DNA of 64,000 nt from Actinocrinis sp035653575. Lineage in GTDB: Bacteria; Actinomycetota; Actinomycetes; Streptomycetales; Catenulisporaceae. The notes below the pieces were generated by a model. The model was not told the DNA's origin. It was given only the letters and a program-made list of their open reading frames with translations, and did not search any database. The stretch spans positions 12,052-76,051 of the forward strand of contig NZ_DASRBQ010000034.1 of the NCBI RefSeq assembly GCF_035653575.1, given 5' to 3'. The position numbers and the translations under genes were made by a program. This document shows positions 11,401-21,271 of the stretch, piece by piece (positions within the stretch are counted from its first letter, which is position 1; each line of letters opens with the position of its first letter).

Positions 11401-14400
11401 GCTCTCCCTCGCCGCGCCGCTGGAGCGGGTCGAGGGCTGGCTGCGCGGCACCGACTGCGACGTGGCCGCGATCAACGGACCGCAGTCCATCGTCGTCGCC
11501 GGGCTGCCGGGCCAGATCGAGACGGTCGCCGAACGAGCGCGCGCCGAGGAGGTCAAGGCGCGGGTGCTGACCATTTCAGCAGCCGCACACTCCCGGCTCA
11601 TCGACGCGATGCTGCCCGAGCTGCGGTCCATCACCGCGCCGATGAGCTTCAGCCGGCCGCACACCCCGGTCATCTCCAACCTGACCGGCACGGTCGGCGG
11701 CCCGAGCGACTTCGACGCCGAATACTGGCTCCGGCACGTGCGCCAGCCGGTGCGCTTCCACGAGGGCGCGCAGCAGCTCGCCGGACTCGGCGTCGACGCC
11801 GTGCTCGAACTCGGCCCCGACCAGACCCTGATCAACATGATCACCGCGGCCGAGCTCGTGCCGCACGGCGGCGCCGTGCCCTCCCTCAACCGCGGCGCGC
11901 CCGATCGCGCGATCATGCTGACGGCGGCGGGAATGCTCTATCGGCAAGGCCAGGATCTCGACTGGTCGGCCGTGCACGCGGCCACCGGCAACCGCCGCAC
12001 CGACGCCCCGCTGTATCCGTTCGCTGACACCCGCTACTGGACCAGGGTCAAGCCGGTCCAGGCCGCGGCTGTCGAGCCGATCGCTCCAGCGAAGGATCAG
12101 CGCAAGCACTGGGGCGCGCAGCTGCGCTCCCCGGCGATCAAGGGCAGGGCCTTCGCCTTCGAGCGCACCGCGGCCTTCCCCAAGCACCTCGGCGACCACC
12201 GGATCGAAGAGACCGTACTCGTGCCGGCCTCCTCGCACCTGGCGACGATCCTTTCCGCCGTCGGCGGGAACGGCAAGCCGGTCGCGATCAGCGATCTGGT
12301 GTGCCGGCTCCCGCTGGTCATCAAGGACGGCGAGCAGTACGACGTGCAGTTGCTGCTGAACGAGGGCCAAGGCGCCGGCACCGCGCTCGGCATCCACAGC
12401 CTGGTGGACCCGGACCGGGGCACCTGGGAAACGCACCTGAACGCCAAGCTGCTCGGCGCCGCCTCCGCGACGGCTCGTCAGGCCCCTGACCGCGAGGCGT
12501 TCATCGCGAGCGCGGAGCGGCACATCTCGGGCGAGACCTTCTACGGCTTCTTCCGCGAACTCGGCTACACCCTCGGCCCGTCCTTCCGGTGGATCGCCGA
12601 GATCTGGCTGCGCGGCGACGAGGCGCTGCTGCGGTACGAGCAACCGCCGGTCCCCGAACCACTGGAGAACTACGAGATCTACCCCGGCCTGATCGACTCC
12701 TACTTCCAGAGCATCGCAGGGTTCATGGTCGACGATCAGGTCACGAAGGCGGCGTCGCTCGCGATCCCGTTCGCCATCGACAAGATCGCTTTCCCGGGGC
12801 GGCCCGCGCCGGGCGGGGAGCTGTGGAGCCACGTACGGATCGTGCAGTCCAAGCCGCTGCCGAACGGCCGCAAGAACGTCGAGACCGCGGACCTGCACCT
12901 GTTCAACGCGGCCGGGGAGAGCCTGATCGTCGCCGACGGCTTCCGGGTTCGCCCGGTCGGTCGCACGGTCCTGCGACAGAGTCTGCGCAAGGGCACGCCG
13001 AACGCCTACGAACTCGCTTGGGTCGCCTGCCCGGAGCAGTCCGCGCCGACGAACGCGTCTCGGCGCATCGCAGTGCTCGGCGACGGCTACGAGCCGGGCA
13101 AGGCTCTTGCGGCTCGGCTTCGCGCGGACGGGCACACGCTCGTCGGTGATCTGGCGGCGAGCAACGGATCGGCAGCCGAACTCATCCTCGACGCCCGGTT
13201 CGCGGACCTCGATGGCGCGCTGGACGCGATCGCGGCCCAGGAGGCGGCACTCGACCTGTGGGCCGCGCTCAAGGACGCGCCACAGGACGTGCCCTATGTC
13301 GTCCTCGGCGACGGTCGCACGCGGGCAGCCGCGGTCCGCGAGGCGCTCTGGGGCATGCTCGCGGCGCTCGAAGCCGAACAGCCACGTCGCCGAGTCGTCC
13401 GCGTCGAGCTGGGGGAGAACTGGTCGACGGACGAACTTACCGCGATCCTCGCTCGCACGGCCGACGGAACGATCACCGAGACCCGGCTGCGTCTGGACGC
13501 CGAAGGCTTGCGCATCCCGCGCCTCATCCCGGCGCCCGCGGCCGCCGAGCCTCCGGCCTGGAACGGCAGCATCCTGATCACCGGCGGACTCGGCGCCCTC
13601 GGCCTGAGCGTCGCGCGAACCGTCGTCGAGCAGGGCGCGCGGCAGCTCACGCTCCTCGGCCGCTCCGCGCCGGACGAGACGGCGCGCGGCGTGATCGCCG
13701 AGCTCGAGGGCGCGGGTGCGACGGTACGAACGGTGAGCGGCGACGTCACCGACGCCGCGGCGGTCGCCCGAGCGGTCGCGACGGCGACCGAGAACGCACC
13801 GCTGTCAGGGGTCTTCCACCTCGCCGGAGTGACCGCGGACCACGCCTTCGACCAGTTGACCGCCAAGGATTTTGCCGCCGTCTTCGCTGCCAAGGCGCGT
13901 GGCGCGGAAGTGCTCGCCGCGGCGGTCGACGGAATCGAGCTGACCGCGTTCGTGCTCTTCTCCTCCGCGGCCGGGCTGCTCGGCTCCGCAGGACAGGCGA
14001 ACTACGGCGCAGCCAACGGCTTCCTCGACGGCCTCGCGCACACCCTGCGCGAGGCCGGCGTGCCGGCCACGAGCGTGGACTGGGGACCGTGGATCGCCAC
14101 CGCGAAGGGCGGCATGGCTGCGAACGCGGCGACCGGACGCGCCGCCGAGAAGCTGGGAATCAAAGTTCTGACGGACTCCGCCGCCGCGCCGGTGCTCGCA
14201 CTGGCCGCGACGACCTCGGCCGCGCGGCTGCTCGCGATCGACGCCGACTTCAAGCAGTACGCCGAACAGATCGGCGACCACCCGCGCGCCGCGCTGCTCG
14301 CGCACCTGACGAAGGACCGTTCGCGCCCTGAGACCGCGACCGAGCCCGCGCAGGCCGCTGGCAACGCGGCGGACGGCAACGCAGCAGACGGCAACACAGC

Positions 14401-14944
14401 AGACAGTGTGGCTGTGGAGACCGACGCGTCCGGCAAGGCGCGCGGCTGGCTGCGCGACCGGCTGCGCACCCTGGACGCCGACGAACGCTACGACCTCGCC
14501 CGCGACACCATCCGCGGCTTCGCCGGCGACCTGCTCGGCGACCCGGCCAAGGTGGACGACGACTGCGGGTTCGAGGAGATGGACATGGACTCGATCATGA
14601 TGATCGACCTCGGCGACCTGCTCAGCCACGCCATGGACGACGACCTGTCCGCCGTGGTGGCGATCAACTACCCGACCATCCAGGAACTCGCCCGGCATCT
14701 GACCACCCTCGTGCGCGACGAGGCCGGCGCGACGCAGGGCCAGGAGTGGGTGCGGGGCCAAGAGCAGGTGCAGCCCACGCGATCGGCACCGGCAACCGGG
14801 CCGGATCCGGCACCCGCCGCGACGCCGAGCACCGAGCCGGCGCCAACCACCGAGCGGCCGGCCGGCGACCCGCCGGCCCAGCGCGAACTGACCGAGGAAG
14901 AACTCCTCGACGCGATCCGGCGCGACCTCGCCATGGAACTGTGA
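5477..14944 (+). CDS. Type I PKS, two modules: KS-KR-ACP (AT missing) + KS-AT-DH-KR-ACP
   Basis: This 3155-residue protein extends the chain twice. Module 1: KS 40-455 (Cys202, HGTGT, NIGHLE), then a linker with no AT, a KR with TGGLGGIG near 873, and an ACP with Ser1207. In that KR a Trp lies 8 residues before the catalytic Tyr, as in A-type KRs. Module 2: KS 1306-1730 (Cys1476), AT 1845-2190 (GHSVGE, Ser1938), DH 2210-2500, KR with TGGLGALG near 2701, and an ACP with Ser3039 in an unusual MDMDS context. The AT reads GAGSQ for GQGSQ and SAAAHS where HAFHS or YASHS is expected, so its substrate cannot be called. The DH has Glu in place of the Gly of HxxxGxxxxP but keeps an Asp in LIDSYFQ. A Glu/Asp-rich C-terminal tail looks like a docking element. 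GTG 5468 and an ATG at 5429 are alternative starts. Confidence 0.93.
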   Translation: MEPSSSTENGSASAVTPLSRALDTIKRLRAQLDAGQGGKPPIAIVGAGLRLPGGVHDLDGYWEALESGRDLIRQRPQQRLAPFAQQWAKLPNLGSFLDEVLGFDADFFGISPREARAVDPQHRLMLEVAWEALEDAALPPDNLRDARVGVYVGITGRQDYQDWKSSGPDAYWATGNGHSFAAGRIAYVLGFTGPAVAIDTACSSSLTAIHQAVRALRHGEIDVALAGGVNLVLSPGSTELIAQTRSLAPDGRCKTFDARANGYVRGEGAGVIALKRLDQAIRDGDRIHAVIKGSATNQDGRSSGFTAPNVLAQIAVLEAALADAELTPADIGLIEAHGTGTALGDPIEMDAIVAALGRKNGGAPLHVGSVKANIGHLEAASGIAGVLKSILVLRKGIIPPLVHFRTLNPRIDLDGTGVTVSGSAQPWDRSAAGSHVGVSSFGIVGTNAHVILGPADAVATDATGARPDTGAATGDVAGFELSAKSEGALRELAGRLAECLTDLPSEQYSAFAYTTTHGRTRHPVVARIAAPTPAKALNALRALAAGKSSKAVTVREGATVSQLPELPGLSQLPRQVITLPNYPWERDILGPEGVPLLISGGAQGPATEDSAAADVEVEAPGEDAPFAEQSAVPMYELEWQELSGSAGRTQGADREVVLAGDDAELIELLAASAEANGLTHAIIGPAVPDWSAIWEVRGAQLDAGAGAGAGQSRPISLILAQKATPLPETSDAVDVSDPTAAGAELCAAITHAVRAFADSGLPGQVYALTRATRQVTGQDPIIAGNHGLLHGLLPVLGLEYSSVWGGVIDLPAEPNAADAAIALSLTGSGTAPDAAADDLLAVREGRAYGARIRPVAADWRPELPVHPDATYLLTGGLGGIGREMALDLIRRGARHLLLVGRTPEADLHAAAAAALGNMRALGARVVYRSADVESHASLAAAIAAACDGDGGLPPVRGIIHTAGALPHKPLAEATAADFAEGLRGKFAGAWWLHLLSRDRAWDLDFFVQTSSASALWGHEGRGAYTAANGGLDAIAAYRVSAGLPATAIAYGAWALDGMADEAGRQNLGRVGIIEMDPATGCSTLAAHSASPGGFLIACPVDWSRFTTVMGTLRRRALFDEVKGAGGELEAVAAVGTTGAAAGANGSTGAAGAGASTPLRDELLALPENARGEAAAVHIGRMLAKTLGYPEGRAVPPDTGFFDLGLDSIMAVDLARDLSVAFAVKLRVAEVFNNPRLTALSEHVARKVAAGPANVTAKPVPSAAGASGATRSATQPTAAVTQTLSATAGQRAASQSSSGAVASPAEPIAIVGMAGRFPGADSVDELWDLLREGRDAVGPVPANRWDGAALHDNDPLRVGTISTDQGGFLRDIDRFDASFFGIPAREAESLDPQQRLLLESAWHALEDAAIDPKSLKGSKTGVYVGVTNSDYSRLLERGGLNQLDAYFGSGTSLNVAAGRISYLLGLSGPAMAVDTACSSSLVALHLAIRSLRSGEIDRALAGGVNVIVSPECSVAISRAHMLSPDGRCKTFSADANGFVRAEGCGVLVLKRLSDAQRDGDRVLAVLHGSAVNQDGASSGLTVPNGAAQEQVIAAALADARIDAAAVSYLEAHGTGTSLGDPIELNAAWAVFGKDRKPGEPLHVGSIKSNIGHCESASGMAGVFKTVLALRHRQLPASLHAETLNPFFPWDEVNIRVVDSLTSWRTGDRPRYAAVSSFGFSGTNAQVILGEAAEAAPVVAAAAAEPKPVAEGEQTVPYLVPISAPDPAGLRRLTELWQARLASVPEDELGRLATAAASGRAHFPLRRLLLGADRAELLAGLREHTLDSDSGSAAGSASEPARTKPPKVAFLFSGAGSQYFGMGRELYETEPVFRQTIDACDVIAAPQLGISLLDLMFYGADEELIDQIRFTQPTTVALELALAALWKSWGVTGSVVTGHSVGEIAAAIYAGVMDLETGLTLVVNRARLMQGTGSGAMLSLAAPLERVEGWLRGTDCDVAAINGPQSIVVAGLPGQIETVAERARAEEVKARVLTISAAAHSRLIDAMLPELRSITAPMSFSRPHTPVISNLTGTVGGPSDFDAEYWLRHVRQPVRFHEGAQQLAGLGVDAVLELGPDQTLINMITAAELVPHGGAVPSLNRGAPDRAIMLTAAGMLYRQGQDLDWSAVHAATGNRRTDAPLYPFADTRYWTRVKPVQAAAVEPIAPAKDQRKHWGAQLRSPAIKGRAFAFERTAAFPKHLGDHRIEETVLVPASSHLATILSAVGGNGKPVAISDLVCRLPLVIKDGEQYDVQLLLNEGQGAGTALGIHSLVDPDRGTWETHLNAKLLGAASATARQAPDREAFIASAERHISGETFYGFFRELGYTLGPSFRWIAEIWLRGDEALLRYEQPPVPEPLENYEIYPGLIDSYFQSIAGFMVDDQVTKAASLAIPFAIDKIAFPGRPAPGGELWSHVRIVQSKPLPNGRKNVETADLHLFNAAGESLIVADGFRVRPVGRTVLRQSLRKGTPNAYELAWVACPEQSAPTNASRRIAVLGDGYEPGKALAARLRADGHTLVGDLAASNGSAAELILDARFADLDGALDAIAAQEAALDLWAALKDAPQDVPYVVLGDGRTRAAAVREALWGMLAALEAEQPRRRVVRVELGENWSTDELTAILARTADGTITETRLRLDAEGLRIPRLIPAPAAAEPPAWNGSILITGGLGALGLSVARTVVEQGARQLTLLGRSAPDETARGVIAELEGAGATVRTVSGDVTDAAAVARAVATATENAPLSGVFHLAGVTADHAFDQLTAKDFAAVFAAKARGAEVLAAAVDGIELTAFVLFSSAAGLLGSAGQANYGAANGFLDGLAHTLREAGVPATSVDWGPWIATAKGGMAANAATGRAAEKLGIKVLTDSAAAPVLALAATTSAARLLAIDADFKQYAEQIGDHPRAALLAHLTKDRSRPETATEPAQAAGNAADGNAADGNTADSVAVETDASGKARGWLRDRLRTLDADERYDLARDTIRGFAGDLLGDPAKVDDDCGFEEMDMDSIMMIDLGDLLSHAMDDDLSAVVAINYPTIQELARHLTTLVRDEAGATQGQEWVRGQEQVQPTRSAPATGPDPAPAATPSTEPAPTTERPAGDPPAQRELTEEELLDAIRRDLAMEL

Positions 14945-14952
14945 GGACCGAA

Positions 14953-17438
<2,486 letters not shown>

Positions 17439-17442
<4 letters not shown>

Positions 17443-18227
17443 CCACTACCTCAGCCTCCGGCTACATCCGCCCGCGCCCGTTGGACGATCCGGCGCTGCG
17501 CGTCATCGGCTTCCACCACGCCGGCGGCTCGGCCGCGGTCTACTACCCGCTGGCCCGCGAACTACCTGCGGACTGGGACCTGGTCCTGCTCGACCTGCCC
17601 GGCCGCGGCAAGCGGCACGCCGAGCCGCTGCGGCAGAGTCTGCCTGAGATCGTGGAGCTGATCGTCAGTGAAGTGCAGCCGTGGACCGATGTGCCGTACG
17701 CCATCTTCGGGCACAGCCTAGGCGCGGTACTCGCCATCGAGGTCGCCAGGGCGCTGGAGCACGGCGCGAGCAGCCCGCCGGCCTGGGTCGGCGTGTCGGG
17801 CCGGGCCGCCCCGAGCTTCCAGGCCCATCTGCGCGGCCGGCTGTACGAGCTCGACGATGACGCCCTGCTCAGTGAGCTGATCGGCATGGGCGGCACGCCC
17901 GAGCGGATCCAGGACGCACCGGCCTTCGTCGAGCACTTCCTGCGCGTCGCCCGAGCGGATCTGCGCGCGGTCGACTCGTACGCACCGCACCCGGACCGCC
18001 CGCCGATCAGCAGCCCGGTGACCGTGTTCGGCGGCGAGGCAGATCCGCGCGCGCCAAAGCACATGCTGAGCGCGTGGTCCCGGGAAACCACCGGACAGGT
18101 ACGGCAGCGAATGTTCCCCGGGGGCCATTTCTATTTCCTCGGCGAGGCTTTCACCGCATTCGCCCGGCAACTCGTCGAAGAGGCCGCATTCGCTGCGAGA
18201 CGTGGAGCCGCGGATCTGCCACAGTGA
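17439..18227 (+). CDS. Type II thioesterase (editing hydrolase)
   Basis: This 262-residue alpha/beta hydrolase has the nucleophile elbow FGHSLGA near residue 90, an Asp in the EADPRAP segment and a late catalytic His in PGGHFYFLGE. These are the hallmarks of discrete thioesterases that hydrolyse stalled or mis-primed acyl groups from PKS and NRPS carrier proteins. Its ATG overlaps the stop of the KS-ACP gene by four bases, so translation is probably coupled. Because the upstream PKS has no fused thioesterase, this enzyme could also take part in release, but editing is the usual role of the family. A second homologue lies at 47216-47998. Confidence 0.9.
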
Positions 18228-18232
18228 CGGGC

Positions 18233-18892
18233 ATGAGGCGAACTTCGGGTAGTGCGCAGCGTTTCCGCGCCACGGCCGTATCTGCGGCCACGACTGTCAT
18301 CGTGTTGTTACTAGCGGTGAGCGGATGTAAATCAGGGGCCCTATCGAAGCTCGGCGGAGGCGAATCGAGCGGGGCGTCGCCTACCGCTGCCGGGTCCGGC
18401 AACGGTTCGATCGAGCCGCGTACCGGCGGCCTGCTCGCCGTGCATGACCCGAAGCAGGTCACGGACTCCATCAAGATAACGACCTGTCACTTCCTGGCCG
18501 GCCCGCGCCCCGATCCGCAGTGCACCCCCGGCTCGTTCGACCCCGCGGTGACCCAGGCGAACATCCAGACCACGATCTGCCGCAGCGGCTACACCGCGAC
18601 GGTGCGCCCTTCGACCGGTGAGACGGACAAGGCGAAGCACACGCTCTACCTCGCCTACGGCGTGCCTGCCGGGACGACCTCCGAACTCGACCACCTGGTC
18701 TCGCTGGAGCTCGGCGGGTCCAACGACGAGGCGAACCTCTGGCCGGAGATAGGGAAGGTCCCGAACCCGAAGGACACGGTCGAAAACGACCTGCACGACG
18801 CGGTCTGCTCGGGAAAGGTGACCCTGGCCGCGGCGCAGCAGGCGATCGCCTCGGACTGGACCACGGCCGAACAGCGACTCGGCTTGAAGTGA
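18233..18892 (+). CDS. Predicted secreted lipoprotein with HNH-nuclease-like motif
   Basis: This 219-residue protein has an N-terminal Arg-rich segment, a hydrophobic stretch (16-28) and the lipobox VSGC with Cys32, indicating a lipid-anchored extracytoplasmic protein. After a Ser/Gly-rich linker, the core has paired Cys residues and a segment ELDHLVSLELGG followed by NLWPE. This resembles the DH...N core of HNH-type nucleases, and similar secreted actinobacterial proteins are known. Nuclease activity is inferred, not shown. GTG 18224 is an alternative start that would overlap the thioesterase stop as GTGA. TTA 18308-18310 is an in-frame rare Leu codon inside the signal sequence. Its position directly behind the PKS operon may be incidental. 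Confidence 0.75.
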   Translation: MRRTSGSAQRFRATAVSAATTVIVLLLAVSGCKSGALSKLGGGESSGASPTAAGSGNGSIEPRTGGLLAVHDPKQVTDSIKITTCHFLAGPRPDPQCTPGSFDPAVTQANIQTTICRSGYTATVRPSTGETDKAKHTLYLAYGVPAGTTSELDHLVSLELGGSNDEANLWPEIGKVPNPKDTVENDLHDAVCSGKVTLAAAQQAIASDWTTAEQRLGLK

Positions 18893-18922
18893 CCCGTCGC
18901 GGGCTGTGCGCTGCCGCGTCCC

Positions 18923-19000
18923 GTGAACAGGCGGTCTGAACAGGCGCGGCTGAACAGGCGGTCTGAACAGGCGCGTTCTGAACAGCTGCGCCACCTGAAC
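18923..19000 (+). repeat. Degenerate tandem array of a TGAACAG heptamer
   Basis: TGAACAG starts at 18924, 18937, 18951, 18963 and 18979, with a truncated TGAAC at 18996. The spacing is 12-17 bases. Bases 18923-18949 and 18950-18975 form a higher-order tandem duplication of 26-27 bases with few differences. The array ends six bases before the long hairpin element that follows. Confidence 0.8.
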
Positions 19001-19005
19001 GGACC

Positions 19006-19170
19006 AGGCCGTGGGTAAGAAGTAGCGTCGGATACGGCCGCGGCGTCTGGCGCGTGCGATCGCAAGGCGGCGGAGCGCCCTCATACCGGGTCGTCTGTGG
19101 GCGTTTCGCCAACGTAGTGAGCGTGCGTGGCAGGCGTCGCGGCCCCGGCGATACTTCTTACCCACGGCCT
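19006..19170. repeat. 165-base hairpin element with 19-base perfect terminal inverted repeats
   Basis: Bases 19006-19024 are exactly complementary to 19152-19170. The interior is also an imperfect inverted repeat, and many of its mismatches are transitions that would be G-U pairs in RNA, so the whole unit can fold into one long hairpin centred near 19088. No open reading frame of note lies inside and I see no clear target-site duplication. It could be a MITE-like element or a structured RNA. It accounts, with the tandem array, for most of the 410-base gap between the lipoprotein and VOC genes. Confidence 0.75.
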
Positions 19171-19302
19171 AGGCCGACCGTAGCCGTCTGACCAGGGCGA
19201 TCACCAGTTCATCGGGGCACCGATGAGTTTCCCGCGGCCGCGTCGTTTCATCCGTGAGTAGCGTCGGTGACCAGGCCGACCGAACGAGCCGAGGAGACCG
19301 CC

Positions 19303-19719
19303 ATGGAATGGAAGCTGGAACTGATCGTGCTGCCCGTCGCGGACGTGGACCGGGCCAAGCGGTTCTACGCCGAGCAGCTTGGGTTCAAGCTGGAGGTCGA
19401 CTACCAGCCCAACGAGGACTTCCGCGTCGTGCAGCTGACCCCGAACGGCTCGCGCTGTTCGATCGCGCTCATGCGCAACAAGGACGGCGCGAACCCCATC
19501 AAGGGCCTGCACCTGGTCGTCACGGACATCGACGCCGCCCGGGCCGAACTGGCCGGGAACGGCGTGGACGTGAGCGAGGTCTTCCACTTCGAGGACGGCC
19601 GGCAGCTCTCCGGTCCGGACCCGCAGCGCGGCGACTACAACTCCTTCGCCTCGTTCAGCGACCCGGACGGCAACGAGTGGCTGGTGCAGGAGCGCAAGAA
19701 GGACCCGTACGAGAACTGA
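19303..19719 (+). CDS. VOC (glyoxalase/bleomycin-resistance fold) family protein
   Basis: This 138-residue protein starts at ATG 19303, six bases after GAGGAG. It has two beta-alpha-beta-beta-beta halves: the first begins LIVLPVADVDRAKRFYAEQLGF, and the second contains LHLVVTDIDAA and ends SFSDPDGNEWLVQE. Single-domain VOC proteins bind metals or small molecules, and the substrate cannot be read from sequence. The gene lies 14 bases upstream of an ECF sigma factor, a pairing that I recall as common in actinobacteria and that suggests co-transcription. Confidence 0.88.
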   Translation: MEWKLELIVLPVADVDRAKRFYAEQLGFKLEVDYQPNEDFRVVQLTPNGSRCSIALMRNKDGANPIKGLHLVVTDIDAARAELAGNGVDVSEVFHFEDGRQLSGPDPQRGDYNSFASFSDPDGNEWLVQERKKDPYEN

Positions 19720-19733
19720 CCGGAGCGGGGAAC

Positions 19734-20745
19734 GTGGTTACGCGGGCAGGGACGAAGCAGGGGGCCGACGTCGCGGCGGACATCGCCTCGGCGGTCGGCG
19801 GCGACGAGGCGGCATTCGCGCGGCTCACCCAGCGGTACCGGCGCGAATTGCACGTGCACTGCTACCGGATGCTCGCCTCCTTCGACGAGGCCGAGGACGC
19901 CGTGCAGGAGACGCTGCTGAACGCCTGGCGGGCGCTGGACGGCTTCGACGGCAGCATGCTGTTTCGGGCCTGGCTGTACCGCATCGCCACCAACGTGTGC
20001 CTCGACCAGCTGCGCCGCAATGCGCGCCGGCTGGCGAAGCTGCGGTCCTTCGCCGAGGTGCCGTGGCTTCAGCCGTACCCCGACCGGCTGCTTGACGAGG
20101 TCGCGCCGAGTGATCAGCAGCCTGACGCGGTCGCCGTCGACCGGGAGACCATCGAGCTGGCCTTCCTCGCCGCGATGCAGCTGCTGCCGCCCCGGCAACG
20201 CGCGGCGTTCATCGTGCGCGACGTGCTCGGCTGGCCCGCGGACCAGACCGCGGGCCTGCTGGGCACGAGCGTCGCGGCGGCCAACAGCGCCCTGCAGCGA
20301 GCGCGCGCCACCATGCAGCAGAACCTTGCGACAAGCCGCGGCGAGTGGTCGGCCCCGGTGCTCAGTACCCAGGACAAGCAGCTGCTCGAGCAGTTCATCG
20401 ACGCGCACGAACGCGGGGACGCGGTGGCCGCGGTCGCCATCTCCGCGCAGGACATCCGCATCACCATGCCGCCGTACCCGTACCTGTTCGACGGGATCGA
20501 GGCGATGCGCACGCTGCTCGAACGGGCCTTCGGCGACCAGCGCGAGGGCGACTGGCGGCTGCTGCCGACCGCCGCGAACCGCCAGCCGGCGGCGGCCAGC
20601 TACCTGCGCCGCTTCGGGGACTCGCGGTTCCGGGCGTTCAAGCTCGACGTGCTGCGCACCCGCGGCGGGCTGATCGCGGAGGCGGACCACCTTCGGCCCG
20701 AGCCTGTTCGCCGCGTTCGGGCTCCCGGAAGAGCTGCCGCAGTAG
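19734..20745 (+). CDS. ECF sigma factor with SnoaL-like C-terminal domain, apparent frameshift
   Basis: It starts at GTG 19734, just after GGAGCGGGG. Region 2 (YRRELHVHCYRMLASFDEAED and the FRAWLYRIATNVCLD block) and region 4 (LLPPRQRAAFIVRDVLGW) are intact. A SnoaL-like domain follows, as in large ECF proteins that carry such an extension. Near 20684-20685 the frame changes. Dropping one G of the GCGGACC run restores a natural ending, IAEATTFGPSLFAAFGLPEE and then a stop at 20743-20745. Without that correction the frame runs on to 21212 with low-complexity sequence, antisense to the next gene. This may be a real mutation or a sequencing error. The intact protein would be about 337 residues. 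Confidence 0.8.
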
Positions 20746-20825
20746 CCCTCGCGGGATCCGCAGGGGCCGTAGGACTCGCGGGCGCCGCGGCGAGAGGCCC
20801 GACCCGCCAGGCCCGCGTCCGGCCG

Positions 20826-20862
20826 GTGGACTCACTCGGCCACGAAGGTCGAGTGAGTCCAC
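20826..20862. terminator. 13-base perfect inverted repeat between converging genes
   Basis: Bases 20826-20838 (GTGGACTCACTCG) and 20850-20862 are exact complements around an 11-base loop. The structure spans the stop codon (20832-20834) of the minus-strand small gene and lies about 80 bases beyond the sigma-factor stop. A shared terminator is the simplest reading. No T-run follows on either side. Confidence 0.5.
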
Positions 20863-21071
20863 TCGAACACGCGCAGTTCGCGCCCGCCGATCGTGACGGT
20901 CTCGGCCAGCGGGCGGAAGTGCTCGTGCCGGTTGCCCATGAACAGCTTGAGGTTCTCGTCGATCTCGTCCACCCGCCGCTCGCGCGCTCCGTCGATCAGC
21001 AGGCTGGTCGGGATGCCGCGCAGGAACGCGTTCGGGATGTCGGGGACGGTTTCCGTGTCGGTGGCTTCCAT
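20832..21071 (-). CDS. Small hypothetical protein (DUF5988-like)
   Basis: This 79-residue acidic protein starts at ATG 21071, eight bases after a strong GGAGGAG site. The second half contains a MGNRHEHFRP segment and ends FEWTHSTFVAE. This resembles small actinobacterial proteins I recall as DUF5988, which end in a similar F-W/E-W..TR-like tail and often sit near biosynthetic clusters. The assignment is from memory of the pattern. Function is unknown. It has no signal peptide or membrane segment, and its 3' end lies inside an inverted repeat. Confidence 0.65.
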   Translation of the reverse strand: MEATDTETVPDIPNAFLRGIPTSLLIDGARERRVDEIDENLKLFMGNRHEHFRPLAETVTIGGRELRVFEWTHSTFVAE

Positions 21072-21271
21072 CGCGCTCACTCCTCCTCGGTGATGCAGCA
21101 AGTCCGACAGCGCTGGATCGCGAACGAACCGCCCGGCACGCGGGTTGGAGGGGAGGGGACACCAGTCCCGGGCGGTTCGCCGCTCGCGCCGCCTTTCAGC
21201 GCACTTATATGATGCGCCGACCTGCTAAATCCGAGCCTAAGCAGTGATCGAGTATCGGCGTCGTGCGCGGA

